64,000 nt of DNA from JBCBRD01 sp039819785 (GCA_039819785.1 JBCBRH010000002.1:62001-126000); one strand, 5' to 3'; positions 17,933 to 27,426 are shown, counted from the first letter of the stretch. Translations and numbers: made by a program. Notes: generated from the letters alone by a model not told the origin.

Positions 17933-18670
17933 ATGGCTTCTCTTGCAAAACGTGCAAAGCGCGCCGTTCGCGGTGTCACGATGGCCTGGCGTCATGGGTT
18001 GATCGCGCGTGCGCCTGACTGGGCGCGGCGGCGGTTTGGTCCAACGGCTGGCTACCTCGATATGCTGCTTGTCGATCACGGTATCTTGCGGTTCGCCTAT
18101 CTTAACAAACACAAACTCGCCGATGATGCCTGGCGGTGCGCCCAGCCCGCGCCGCATCAAATCCGGGCTATGGCCAGACAGGGTGTGCGCACCATTATCA
18201 ATCTGCGCGGTGAGCGGGTCTGCGGCAGTTACTGGTGGGAGCGCCGGGCTTGCGAAGACGCCGGGATCAAGCTCGTGAACTTTGCCGTCGGATCGCGCGC
18301 CGCACCGACCCGTGACGAACTTTATCGGGCCAAAGCGCTTTTCGAGACGGTCGAATATCCCATCGTGATGCACTGTAAATCAGGTGCTGATCGTGCCGGC
18401 CTGATGAGCGTGCTCTATCGGCACATGCGCGAGGGCTGGCCGATCGAGAAGGCCATGCAAGAGCTTTCGCTGAAGTATGGTCATATCAAACAGGCCGATA
18501 CCGGTGTGCTTGATCGGGTGTTCGAGTGCTACTTGCGCGACACCGCCACAACGCCGATGACGTTTTTTCATTGGGTCGACACGGTGTATGATCCTGACGC
18601 TGTGAAAGAGCGCTTTCGGGCGAACGGCATGGCCAACCGAATGGTGAATTCGATCCTACGGCGCGAATAG
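17933..18670 (+). CDS. Dual-specificity/tyrosine phosphatase-like protein
   Basis: A 245-residue protein with the Cys-based phosphatase signature HCKSGADRAG at residues 147-156 (nucleophile Cys148, Arg154). The preceding TIINLRGER segment and the later C-terminal helices fit the bacterial dual-specificity phosphatase group. The N-terminus is basic and lacks a signal peptide. ATG 17933 has GGA eight bases upstream. It stands between two lipid A genes and converges on the msbA-like gene, so a role in envelope phosphate chemistry is conceivable, but the substrate cannot be inferred from sequence. Confidence 0.8.
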   Translation: MASLAKRAKRAVRGVTMAWRHGLIARAPDWARRRFGPTAGYLDMLLVDHGILRFAYLNKHKLADDAWRCAQPAPHQIRAMARQGVRTIINLRGERVCGSYWWERRACEDAGIKLVNFAVGSRAAPTRDELYRAKALFETVEYPIVMHCKSGADRAGLMSVLYRHMREGWPIEKAMQELSLKYGHIKQADTGVLDRVFECYLRDTATTPMTFFHWVDTVYDPDAVKERFRANGMANRMVNSILRRE

Positions 18671-18772
18671 CGGCGCGGGTAGCTTCGCAGGTGCGACCGC
18701 AGCACAGATTGGGCGGCTGGGTCCATCGGTTCGATGTTTCGCTTCACCTCAGCACAACGTTATTAATCCACG

Positions 18773-20692
18773 TCAGTGCAGCGTCGTTGTGGTGGTGGCC
18801 GGTTCGGCGCCAAGGCGCTGGGATTTGGCAAGCCCGGCGTAGACCCCGTCTTGCGCCATCAGTTCTTCGTGGCTTCCCTGTTCAACCAGGCGTCCATGGT
18901 CAAAGACGCAGATCATATCGGCATTTTGAACTGTCGATAGCCGATGGGCGATGACCAAAGTCGTGCGGTTTTTTGTGAAACGCGCGAGGGCTTCCTGCAC
19001 AAGACGTTCTGATTCGGTATCGAGCGCACTGGTGGCCTCATCGAGGAGGAGGATCGGCGCGTCTTTCAGGATGGCGCGGGCCAGTGCGAGGCGCTGGCGT
19101 TGGCCGCCCGATAACCGTTGGCCGCGGTCTCCGATTTTGGTTTCATAACCATCTGGTTGGGCCAATATGAAATCATGTGCTGCGGCCGCTTTTGCAGCCT
19201 CAACAATCTCATCGCGTGATGCATCGAGGCGCCCTAAAGAAATGTTGGCAGCAATCGTGTCGTCGAACAGCGTGACGTCCTGCGAGACGATTGAGATGGC
19301 GTCGCGCAAAGATGACAGCGTGACATTGCGGATGTCTTCGCGGTCAATATCGATCCGGCCGGAGGTGACGTCGAAAAGCCTTGGCACGAGGTTGAGGATG
19401 GTGGATTTCCCAGCGCCGGACGGACCGACGATCGCTACCGTTTTACCGCCGGTGACAATGAGATTGACGTTGCTGATGGCCTCAAGATGACGAGGCCGTG
19501 GCTGATCGGCTTCGGTGATCTCAGCGGAAGTTGGTTCGTAGGCAAACGAGACGTTGTTGAATGCAATTTCGCCTTTGTCGATGGTTAGCGGTTTGGCGTC
19601 TGACGAATCCGCAATGCGGGGCTTTTCATCCAGCAAGGTGTAAATACTTTCGGCTGCTGCGAGCCCCTCCTGGATTTTGCCTGACAGGTTCCCAAGGCCG
19701 CGAATGGGCTGTGCTGCCATCAGCAAGGCCGTGACAAAGCCCATGAAGTCCCCAACGGATGAGACGCCAGATGAAATGCGCCAGTACGCGAACACGATGA
19801 CGCCTGCGACGGCGAGCCCACCGAGGGCTTCCAACATTGGATCGAGGCGCGCGCGGTTGCGGACGGCTTTCATCTTCAGGCGGAATACTTCTTCGAAACT
19901 GCGGTTGGCCTGATTGCTGGCGTACTCTTCCAAGCGAAACGTTTTGATGAGGCGTGCGCCAGACAGTTTTTCCGTCAGCATTGATGTCATGTCGCCAAGT
20001 TCGCTCTGGGTTCGCTTGGCCACTTTGCGAAGCCGTTCTGAGATCACGGCAATGGGCAGCGCAGCAATCGGATAGACGCACAACACGAAGAACGTCATCA
20101 GGGGATCCAGCCAGATCATCGATGCGACCAGTGCGATGACCATCAAGATGTCGCGCACGGCGGTGTTCAATGTCGCCTGGGCTGCGTTCTGCACGAATTG
20201 GATATCGTTGGTCAGTTTGGAGACGAGGTGGCCCGGACCGTCCCGGCTCAACGTGGCGTAATCGGAGCTCACCGCATGGGCGAAAACTGTCTTTTGCAGT
20301 TCGGTGGCCATGCGTTGAACGATGCCGATGGACATCACAGTTTGAAAATACAACAAAATGGAGCGCGTGCAGGTGATGGCGATGATGGCCACGAGCACGA
20401 GAACGACGGTGTTGCTGCCGGTTGTTTCACCCATCAAGGTGTCAAACGACAGCTTGATGATCAGCGGGTAGCCCCCTGTTGCCGCCGCGAGCAGGGCGGT
20501 CAGGCCAAGCGCCAGAAGCAGTTCCCGCCAACGCGGCGCAACCCAGTCTGCAAAGAAGCGTCTCAACAGGATACGGGAGGGTTCGTCGAAAGCGGAACTC
20601 TTATCAGGCTTTTTCGAACCTTTTGGCGCGTGCCTCGTCTGGCCGTCGCCGCCAGTCGTTGGTTGACCGGTTTTGGTTGGATCGGATGCCAC
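18773..20692 (-). CDS. msbA: ABC exporter with fused membrane and ATPase domains, MsbA-like
   Basis: A 639-residue half-transporter. After a 40-residue polar N-terminus there are six transmembrane helices, then the ATPase with Walker A GPSGAGKST near residue 420, signature LSGGQRQ near 527 and Walker B ILLLDEATSALD near 548. Such proteins flip lipid A or other lipids across the inner membrane. Context supports MsbA: DUF4170 precedes it by 40 bp on the same strand and lpxK and KdtA are close. A second, related exporter lies at 56.3 kb, so assignment of the true MsbA is not certain. GTG start. Confidence 0.85.
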   Translation of the reverse strand: MASDPTKTGQPTTGGDGQTRHAPKGSKKPDKSSAFDEPSRILLRRFFADWVAPRWRELLLALGLTALLAAATGGYPLIIKLSFDTLMGETTGSNTVVLVLVAIIAITCTRSILLYFQTVMSIGIVQRMATELQKTVFAHAVSSDYATLSRDGPGHLVSKLTNDIQFVQNAAQATLNTAVRDILMVIALVASMIWLDPLMTFFVLCVYPIAALPIAVISERLRKVAKRTQSELGDMTSMLTEKLSGARLIKTFRLEEYASNQANRSFEEVFRLKMKAVRNRARLDPMLEALGGLAVAGVIVFAYWRISSGVSSVGDFMGFVTALLMAAQPIRGLGNLSGKIQEGLAAAESIYTLLDEKPRIADSSDAKPLTIDKGEIAFNNVSFAYEPTSAEITEADQPRPRHLEAISNVNLIVTGGKTVAIVGPSGAGKSTILNLVPRLFDVTSGRIDIDREDIRNVTLSSLRDAISIVSQDVTLFDDTIAANISLGRLDASRDEIVEAAKAAAAHDFILAQPDGYETKIGDRGQRLSGGQRQRLALARAILKDAPILLLDEATSALDTESERLVQEALARFTKNRTTLVIAHRLSTVQNADMICVFDHGRLVEQGSHEELMAQDGVYAGLAKSQRLGAEPATTTTTLH

Positions 20693-20732
20693 GCGCCTGA
20701 TGGTCCTCGTGCACTACTGGGATAAGGATGGG

Positions 20733-20987
20733 TTAGTCCGTTGAAGGATCGCTGGTTGGATCGAGCAATCGGTGCATGTGGACAACGAAATAGCGCATAT
20801 GGGCATTGTCGACGGATCTTTGCGCCGCCGCCTTCCAGGCTTTATGCGCTTCGGCATAGTTTGGAAAGATACCGACGATGTCCAGGTCATTGAGATCGCG
20901 AAAGTCGGTTTGATCGACGGATGTCAGTTCACCGCCGAACACGAGATGAAGCAGTTGTTCTTGTGGTGAGGTGTCGCCCTTTGCCAT
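20733..20987 (-). CDS. DUF4170 family protein
   Basis: An 84-residue protein with HLVFGGEL, DIVGIFPNYAEAHKAWK and YFVVHMHRLLDP, characteristic of the small alphaproteobacterial DUF4170 family. No function is established; its genes sit in lipid A or Kdo clusters. ATG 20987 has GGAG eight bases upstream. It lies 40 bp before the msbA-like gene and is probably its operon partner. Confidence 0.85.
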   Translation of the reverse strand: MAKGDTSPQEQLLHLVFGGELTSVDQTDFRDLNDLDIVGIFPNYAEAHKAWKAAAQRSVDNAHMRYFVVHMHRLLDPTSDPSTD

Positions 20988-21419
20988 GCGTGGTGCTCCA
21001 GTTGGGTGTTGATCGGATGCGTTTGAGTTGGTGTTTGCCTCAGACCGCTTAGATCAGCAAGCGCGTTCATGGATCGGCGGTTTAGCGCCTGGCAGATGCC
21101 CTTTCTCACGACCGTGCTCTTCGACTTTGGACGATCATCGCGATTGAGACAGGCATGAACTGCCTCGAATTGGGACGTGGTGTGACGGGTTTGGAGCGGT
21201 TTGCTTAAGTCCTTATGAAAGGGTTTGTGGCATATTTAATGGAACGGGCCACCCCAAGTGGTTCCAACAGAATTAAAAATCGACAGGTAGGCGTTTAGCG
21301 GGCGGTGCAGACATTTCGGTGTCTGCGCCGCTTTGCGTTTTGGGGCTTACGGGGCGTGTTCGTTGAGGGGCATCAGCGGGGAGCATCTGGTTGAAGCCGC
21401 CAGGATCAAGACGTTAGCA
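20988..21419. other. 432-bp intergenic region with a strong hairpin
   Basis: No coding frame was recognised. The right half (about 21230-21340) contains AT-rich sequence, a small stem (GGAA...CCAC pairing with GTGG...TTCC around 21240-21270) and then the strong hairpin listed separately. This pattern could be a small transcript read rightwards ending at about 21340, or just the ubiA terminator read leftwards. The left half should contain the DUF4170-msbA promoter. Confidence 0.4.
21302..21340 (+). terminator. Hairpin with trailing T-rich segment
   Basis: GCGGTGCAGACA (21302-21313) pairs with TGTCTGCGCCGC (21320-21331), 11 of 12 positions, around a TTTCGG loop, and is followed by TTTGCGTTTT. 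On the plus strand this resembles a factor-independent terminator, yet no plus-strand gene precedes it. On the minus strand it lies 90 bp behind ubiA, with a T-run only further out. Confidence 0.45.
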
Positions 21420-22379
21420 TCAAGCCGCGAGGATCAGGTCTAGCAACAGGCCTATGAAGAGCACTGCGCCGACCTCCCGGTTGGCCTTGAAGCGTATGAG
21501 GCAATTGTCCGGGTTGTCTGTATCGAGCGTTGCCACCTGCCAGATGAAGTGGGAGGTGATGCCGATCAGTGCAATCTTGGTGAGCGTCGTGCCCTCGATC
21601 ATGGATGCCGCACCCAACCAGCAGAGCGCTGTGATGGCGTAGAGGACGCCCACGGCGAGGTGTGTGTGGTGACCAAAGCGGATCGCAGTGGATTTCAGAC
21701 CCAGCATCAGGTCGTCTTCTTTGTCCTGGTGGGCGTAAATCGTGTCATATCCCACGGTCCAGGCGACAGCGCCGACATACAAAAGGATTGCTGGCCAGCC
21801 GAGGGCTCCCGTGACGGCTGCCCATCCGACAAGTGCCCCCCAGTTGAATGTCAGACCTAGGATCAGCTGCGGCCAATAGGTGAGGCGTTTCATGAAAGGA
21901 TAAACAAGAACGAGTGCCAGCGAGGCGATCCCCAGCCCGATGGTGAATGCATTGAACTGGACAAGGACCGCGAGGCCGGTCAATCCAAGCCCGCCGACGA
22001 GAGTGAGGGCCTGCCACGGCTTGACCTTGCCGGAAGGGATTGGCCTTGATTTCGTGCGGGCGACTTTGGCGTCGTAATCGCGGTCAACGTAATCGTTATA
22101 GGCGCAGCCTGCGCCCCGCATGACGAAGGCCCCGATAAAAAACAGCAGCGCAAACCAGAGGTTCAATGCCGTTTGGTCTTCCGCGCGCTGGGCCAGCGTC
22201 ATGGACCATAGGCAAGGAAACACAAGCAACCAGGTGCCGATGGGTCGGTCTGCACGTGCCAGACGCAAATAGGGGCGGGCTGCCAGGGGTGCGTAACTGT
22301 CGACCCAGTTTCCAGCTGGTGCGTCTTTGACAGTGGCATCATCTGGTTTCGCAACGGGCGGCGTGGTTTGCGTTGTCAT
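21420..22379 (-). CDS. ubiA: 4-hydroxybenzoate polyprenyltransferase UbiA
   Basis: A 319-residue integral membrane prenyltransferase of ubiquinone synthesis. The first Asp-rich motif NDYVDRDYD binds the prenyl diphosphate through magnesium; the second lies around YAHQDKEDD. About eight transmembrane segments are visible. RADRPIGTWLLVFPCLWS near the N-terminus is typical of UbiA. ATG 22379 is used; the frame extends to a TTG at 22454 but that adds only a polar tail. It is divergent from rsmE, a gene order conserved in Rhizobiales. Confidence 0.93.
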   Translation of the reverse strand: MTTQTTPPVAKPDDATVKDAPAGNWVDSYAPLAARPYLRLARADRPIGTWLLVFPCLWSMTLAQRAEDQTALNLWFALLFFIGAFVMRGAGCAYNDYVDRDYDAKVARTKSRPIPSGKVKPWQALTLVGGLGLTGLAVLVQFNAFTIGLGIASLALVLVYPFMKRLTYWPQLILGLTFNWGALVGWAAVTGALGWPAILLYVGAVAWTVGYDTIYAHQDKEDDLMLGLKSTAIRFGHHTHLAVGVLYAITALCWLGAASMIEGTTLTKIALIGITSHFIWQVATLDTDNPDNCLIRFKANREVGAVLFIGLLLDLILAA

Positions 22380-22735
22380 GCGTGGTTTGGCTTTTGGTTT
22401 TGCGGTGTTGTGGGTGTGTTGTTGCTCGATCGGATCGCTGGATAGGCATTGCAAGCTCGTGAAGCACTAAGGCTGAAGCATTTGGTCCGCAACCAGTGTG
22501 CCGGAGCGCCAAGGTCGAAATGTTTTAGTGCAGGTTGGCATCTGGGGACACCTTGGTGCTACCTTTTCTATCTATGCGGTCCAGGGGTCAGCCGAGCCTG
22601 CAAGCGAACGTTAACACTCAAGGCGGCACTCAAACCAGATGTATTCCGGTGCTCCTTCTGGGGCGGACTTTTGCGTTGGTTCGTCTCACCTGTGACGCCG
22701 AATATCCGAACCGGAACACCAAGTGACAGGGTTTT
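22380..22735. other. 356-bp divergent intergenic region (ubiA/rsmE)
   Basis: This should contain the promoters of both ubiA and rsmE. No clear gene, repeat or hairpin was found. CAGGG just before the rsmE ATG is its likely ribosome-binding site. Confidence 0.4.
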
Positions 22736-23491
22736 ATGCCGATCCATGATTTCAACGCGCAGCGCTTGTTTGTCGAACGTGACCTGTCAGCTGGTCTGCT
22801 GATCGATTGCCCGTCTGAACAGGTCAACTATCTGGTGAACGTGCTGCGTTTGAAACCAGATGATACCATTTTGGTGTTCAATGGCCGTGATGGGGAGTGG
22901 GCCAGCCGGGTCGTGGAGGCTGCCAAACGGCGTTGTGAGCTTCAAATCGAGACGCAAGTCCGCCCGCAGGACGCGCCGCAGATTTTGCATTATTACTTCG
23001 CACCGCTGAAAAAGAGCCGACTCGATTATATGGTGCAAAAAGCGGTGGAGTTGGGTGCGTCGCATCTCCATCCGGTTTTGACTCAGCGCACCGTCGCAGA
23101 GCGGATCAAACTGGAGCGCGTGCGGGCCAATGCGATCGAGGCCGCGGAACAATGCGGGATTTTGAGCCTGCCACACATCAGTGAACCTTTGAAATTCAAG
23201 GCGCTTATCGAGACGTGGTCAAATGGTTTTCCGCTGATTTTTTGTGACGAGCTGGCGGCGGTCGCCAATCCGCTTGAAGCCCTGGCCGCTGTCCCACCGG
23301 GCCCTGTTGGTGTGCTGATCGGGCCAGAAGGCGGGTTTTCGCCAGAAGAACGCGAGGTGCTGCTCAAAGCCCCGTTTTGTCATCCCATTTCACTGGGACC
23401 GCGCATTATGCGGGCTGATACGGCTGCAGTTGCCGCTCTCAGTATTGTGAACGCTGTTTTGGGTGATTGGCGTGCTGCCCGGGAGCCATGA
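22736..23491 (+). CDS. rsmE: 16S rRNA (uracil(1498)-N(3))-methyltransferase RsmE
   Basis: A 251-residue SPOUT-fold methyltransferase that methylates U1498 of 16S rRNA. An N-terminal PUA-like domain (RLFVE, HVLRL-type YLVNVLRLKPDD) precedes the SPOUT domain with the knot motifs LIGPEGGFSPEE and ISLGPRIMRADTAAVAAL. The length and start are typical. Together with ubiA (divergent) and gshA (downstream) it forms a familiar Rhizobiales cluster, here split by a carbamoyltransferase gene. Confidence 0.96.
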   Translation: MPIHDFNAQRLFVERDLSAGLLIDCPSEQVNYLVNVLRLKPDDTILVFNGRDGEWASRVVEAAKRRCELQIETQVRPQDAPQILHYYFAPLKKSRLDYMVQKAVELGASHLHPVLTQRTVAERIKLERVRANAIEAAEQCGILSLPHISEPLKFKALIETWSNGFPLIFCDELAAVANPLEALAAVPPGPVGVLIGPEGGFSPEEREVLLKAPFCHPISLGPRIMRADTAAVAALSIVNAVLGDWRAAREP

Positions 23492-23854
23492 CGTGTCAGG
23501 GGCCCTGTTGCAGGAGTGTGCGATACCCTCGGAAATGGCGTTCTTAAGCTGCACCCGGGCCCGACCGGGGTCATGTTTTTCAATTTCTTGACCCGTTAAG
23601 TCATTAACTTAACTGTAATTTTGCCGCGTTCGGTCGTCTTGCGAACCGCCGTCAACGCCTGCCATATGGGGCAACCTGGGAGACGTTGGCGCGGTTTGTG
23701 CGATCAACCCTGCTGACCTGAATCTCGTTGATGGGCAAATCGATGTTCGGTCTTGCCCGGCGGGGTGTTGGCGACGAGGTGTTTCCCAGGGAATGGCATC
23801 TTGACCTTGCAAGCCCTATGTCTTTGCACGCGCTCAATAACAGTGGACACGATT
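23492..23854. other. 363-bp region between rsmE and the carbamoyltransferase gene
   Basis: A GC-rich imperfect hairpin around 23553-23571 (ACCCGG...CCGGGGT) followed by TTTTT may terminate rsmE. The rest is AT-richer around 23580-23625. No gene was recognised. The frame of the downstream carbamoyltransferase is open from 23753, but family alignment puts its start near 23855. Confidence 0.4.
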
Positions 23855-25612
23855 GTGAAAGTTCTAGGTCTCGTTTCGAAGACACATGACACGGGTTTGG
23901 CTCTGCTGGAGGACGGCAGGCCGCTGGTGATCCTCGAAGAAGAGCGCTTCAATCGTGAGAAGCACACCAAGGCATTTCCGGCCAAATCCCTGAAAGCGGC
24001 ATTCGTTGATGGTCCTTACGACTTTGATGATGTCGATGTTATCGCGACGCCGTGGCGCCAAAAGGCGCTGGTCAAGACATTCTTCAGCATCGTGACGGGG
24101 CGGATGCCCGCGAGCCTCAATCTGTTGCGACCGGCGGCGCATTCCACGCAGGAAAGTGGGATCGTCAACCTTTGGCTGCGGCTGCAGATCCAGTTGCGGG
24201 CCTTATTCAAGCGTTCGAAGCTGCCACCCATTGTCGAGGTTGGGCATCACGAGGCGCATGCGTCCGTGTTCTTCGTCTCTCCGTTTGAGGAAGCGACCAT
24301 CGTCGTCATGGATGGCTACGGCGATGAATGCTCGACGAGCGTCTTCCATGGCAAGGGCACGAAAATCGAGCCGGTGAAGAAGCTCGGATTTTTCGACAGC
24401 CTGGGCATGCTCTACACGTGCGCGACCAACCATCTGGGTTTCAAGACGTTTGAAGAAGGGACCGTGATGGCGTTGGCGGCTTGCGGAAAGCCGACTTATG
24501 TCGATGCGTTTCGAAAGGTTGTAACGCTTAACCCGGATGGCACGTTCAACCTCAACCGGGACTACATCAGCATCGACACCCATGGGCTGCTGAAACCATT
24601 TACGCCTGCATTTATTGAGGCTTTCGGGCCAGCGCGTCAGCGGCATGAGCCGCTTGAGGACCATCACCGTGATCTTGCGTATGCGGTCCAGGTGGTGACC
24701 GAGGAGGCCGTTCTCAATCTGGTGCGCTCACTGGAAAAAGACAGCCCATCCCGCAACCTGATCATTACAGGTGGCGTAGCTTTGAATTGCGTTGCCAATG
24801 CGCGGGTGCTGCGCGACACCGCTTTTGATCGGGTTTGGGTGCCGCCATGTGCATCGGATACAGGTGCGCCGTTGGGGGCTGCGCTCTATCACACGCATCA
24901 CACGCTTGGGATGCCGAGAACGATGGAGCTGACGCATCCATTTTATGGACAATCCTATACGGACGACGACATTGAGCGCGCGTTGACCGGGGCTGATCTC
25001 GCGTTTGAAAAACTCGATGATGAGACCTTGTTTGCCCGTGTGGCTGAGGACCTCAGTGCAAGCAAAATCGTTGGGTGGTTTCAGGGGCCCTATGAGATTG
25101 GTCCGCGCGCCTTGGGCAACCGGTCTATTCTGGCTGACCCACGGTCGCTTGAGATCAAGGACATCATCAACGCGCGGATCAAATACCGCGAACCGTTCCG
25201 GCCATTCGCACCCGCTGTTCTGCTTGAAGATGCGCATGACTACTTTGAGATCGAGCAGGCTGACCCGTTCATGACAATGGCGCCGCGCGTCAAGACCGAC
25301 AAGCTGGATGTGATCCCAGCCGCAGTCCATGTCGACGGCACGGGGCGCATCCAGACCGTGCGGCGGGAGGACAACCCGCGCTATCATGCTGTAATCAAGG
25401 CGTTTGGTGAACGGACGGGTGTGCCGGTTCTCATCAACACCAGCTTCAATCGTCACGAACCGGTTGTGGCCAGCCCGTCCGAAGCCGTTTCATGTTACCT
25501 GCGGACCGAAATGGATAGGCTTGTTTTAGGCAACTACTACGTGGCCGTGCGCAACCCGGATGCCGAAAAGCGGGCGCATGCCGCTTTTGCAAAACTGCAC
25601 GGCAAGACTTGA
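23855..25612 (+). CDS. Carbamoyltransferase, NodU/CmcH family
   Basis: About 585 residues from GTG 23855 (GTG 23843 is the alternative). These enzymes transfer carbamoyl from carbamoyl phosphate, through carbamoyl-AMP, to hydroxyls of sugars or antibiotics. The N-terminal Kae1-like domain shows HDTGLALLEDG, EEERFNREKH, the metal-binding VGHHEAHA and VVMDGYGDE. The C-terminal YrdC-like domain shows GPYEIGPRALGNRSILADPR, REPFRPFAP and LINTSFNRHEP. Homologues act on Nod factors, cephamycin or surface glycans; here no nod or antibiotic genes are nearby, so a surface sugar is the likeliest acceptor by inference. It lies between rsmE and gshA, which are usually adjacent. Confidence 0.9.
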   Translation: MKVLGLVSKTHDTGLALLEDGRPLVILEEERFNREKHTKAFPAKSLKAAFVDGPYDFDDVDVIATPWRQKALVKTFFSIVTGRMPASLNLLRPAAHSTQESGIVNLWLRLQIQLRALFKRSKLPPIVEVGHHEAHASVFFVSPFEEATIVVMDGYGDECSTSVFHGKGTKIEPVKKLGFFDSLGMLYTCATNHLGFKTFEEGTVMALAACGKPTYVDAFRKVVTLNPDGTFNLNRDYISIDTHGLLKPFTPAFIEAFGPARQRHEPLEDHHRDLAYAVQVVTEEAVLNLVRSLEKDSPSRNLIITGGVALNCVANARVLRDTAFDRVWVPPCASDTGAPLGAALYHTHHTLGMPRTMELTHPFYGQSYTDDDIERALTGADLAFEKLDDETLFARVAEDLSASKIVGWFQGPYEIGPRALGNRSILADPRSLEIKDIINARIKYREPFRPFAPAVLLEDAHDYFEIEQADPFMTMAPRVKTDKLDVIPAAVHVDGTGRIQTVRREDNPRYHAVIKAFGERTGVPVLINTSFNRHEPVVASPSEAVSCYLRTEMDRLVLGNYYVAVRNPDAEKRAHAAFAKLHGKT

Positions 25613-25801
25613 GCCCATTTGAACGCTTCCATAAAGGCGCCGTGGCCGAGGCTCTGGAGCGCCAAAGACGAAATGTCTGTGCGCTACCGGCTTGTATCGG
25701 TTCGCACTGGGCGTCATAAGACGTGGCTTGCGTCGGTTGGCTTGGAGACCTCAGCGGTCCGTCCCGTGCCTCAACTCTACCGGCGATTAGGGGTGGTTGG
25801 C

Positions 25802-27190
25802 ATGTCGACGCGCCAGGAAACAACGCCGGGTGAAACGATCGCGACGCGTGATGACCTCGTGGCGTGGATTGCTGCGGGTGAAAAACCGGCCAAGGACTGG
25901 CGCATCGGTACCGAGCACGAGAAATTCGTTTATCGGCTGTCAGACCTGCGCCCTGTTCCCTATGAGGGTGAGGCTGGTATCCGCGCACTGATGGCCGGCC
26001 TGATGGAGTGTTGCGGTTGGCAGTCGATCGAAGAAAACGGAAATATCATCGCACTTAAGCGGGCACCGGGCTCACCGGGTGGGAATGTCAGCCTGGAGCC
26101 GGGTGGACAGTTCGAACTGTCGGGGGGACCGGTGCGCTCTGTTCACGAAACCGCGGTCGAGACGACTGAGCATCTGCGACAGTGCCATCGGGCCGGCGAC
26201 GAATTGGGACTTGGGTTTTCGGGGCTGGGTGTGTCTCCGATCTGGAGCCTGGAAGAAACGCCGATGATGCCGAAGGCTCGGTATGGCGTGATGAAGTCCT
26301 ATATGCCGAAGGTTGGGACGCGCGGGCTCGACATGATGTTTCGAACGGCAACCATCCAGGTCAATCTGGATTTCGCCAGCGAAGCTGACCTGGTTCGCAA
26401 ACTGCGCGTGTCATTTGCCTTGCAACCCTTGGCCACAGCACTTTTTGCAAGTTCGCCGTTTCTCGACGGCAAGCCCAATGGTTTCAAGTCCCTGCGCAGC
26501 GAAATCTGGCGACACACGGATAATAACCGTACAGGTGTCCTTCCCTTCGTGTTCGAAGACGGCATGGGCTACGAGGCCTATGTCGATTATGCGCTGAAGG
26601 TGCCGATGTATTTCGTCTATCGGGATGGGCGGTATATCGATGTGGCTGGAGCGGCTTTTACTGACTTTCTAGCAGGGAAGTTGCCGGGGCTCGAAGGCTT
26701 GCGCCCGACCATTGATGATTGGTCTGACCATCTCACCACGCTTTTCCCAGAGGTTCGCGTCAAGCGGTTCATGGAGATGCGCGGTGCAGATGGCGGGACG
26801 GAAGAGATGATCACAGCTCTGCCGGCTTTCTGGGCGGGGCTACTGTATGATGCCAGCGCGCTGTCTGATGCGCATGACCTCATCTGTGACCTGACGGCTG
26901 ATGATGTCAGCGACATGCGCGATGCGGTCCCTAAGCTGGGGCTTGCAACACCTGTTGGCACGACCGGCCTGACGTTACTCGATCTGGCACGGGATGCTTT
27001 GCGTTTGGCCGAGGGTGGTCTGGCGAGGCGAGGGCTGATGAATGGGTCTGGCCAGGACGAGACCAAGTTCCTGGCGCCGTTACACGAGATTGCAGCGGAC
27101 GGACAATCGCGGGCGGATCGTTTGTTGGCGGCTTATCATGGCCCGTGGAATGGCGATATTTCCAAGGTGTTTGCAGCGACAATCCTTTGA
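25802..27190 (+). CDS. gshA: Glutamate--cysteine ligase (alphaproteobacterial/plant type)
   Basis: A 462-residue enzyme making gamma-glutamylcysteine, the first step to glutathione. ATG 25802 is preceded by AGGGGTGG, an excellent ribosome-binding site, and the family start (DLVAWIAAGEKPAKDWRIGTEHEKF) follows. Other signatures are LEPGGQFELSG, MFRTATIQVNLDF and RFMEMRGAD. This is the GCS2-like plant and proteobacterial class that contains a redox disulphide in plants; no gshB is in the window. The frame is open upstream to 25619 but those codons do not align with the family. Confidence 0.95.
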   Translation: MSTRQETTPGETIATRDDLVAWIAAGEKPAKDWRIGTEHEKFVYRLSDLRPVPYEGEAGIRALMAGLMECCGWQSIEENGNIIALKRAPGSPGGNVSLEPGGQFELSGGPVRSVHETAVETTEHLRQCHRAGDELGLGFSGLGVSPIWSLEETPMMPKARYGVMKSYMPKVGTRGLDMMFRTATIQVNLDFASEADLVRKLRVSFALQPLATALFASSPFLDGKPNGFKSLRSEIWRHTDNNRTGVLPFVFEDGMGYEAYVDYALKVPMYFVYRDGRYIDVAGAAFTDFLAGKLPGLEGLRPTIDDWSDHLTTLFPEVRVKRFMEMRGADGGTEEMITALPAFWAGLLYDASALSDAHDLICDLTADDVSDMRDAVPKLGLATPVGTTGLTLLDLARDALRLAEGGLARRGLMNGSGQDETKFLAPLHEIAADGQSRADRLLAAYHGPWNGDISKVFAATIL

Positions 27191-27274
27191 ATTTACGTTT
27201 CGTCTTTTGGATGTGGGCGCATTCAATTCAGGAGGCGTTCATACCCCCCGGTGTATTTCTAATGGCAAGTTAGA

Positions 27275-27300
27275 CAAACCCCGCGATTTCAGCGCGGTTT
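27275..27300 (+). terminator. Probable gshA terminator
   Basis: CCGCG pairs with CGCGG across ATTTCAG, flanked by AAA and TTT (AAACCCCGCG...CGCGGTTT). It lies about 85 bp after the gshA stop. The stem is short and the T-run weak. Confidence 0.4.
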
Positions 27301-27426
27301 GCTCATATGGTTTAGTGTTGCAAGCTTGGAAGGCTGGCATCGGGAGCGCTGTTCGGGGCAGCTACTCCCGTTATCGTCGTAACCACTGTGGTGCTGCAAC
27401 TGGATTTGGATCGGTGGGAGGTGTGC

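Noticed and set aside
23855..25612. Nodulation gene cluster because of NodU similarity
   Set aside because: NodU-like carbamoyltransferases are widespread in non-symbionts, and no other nod, noe or nif gene is present.
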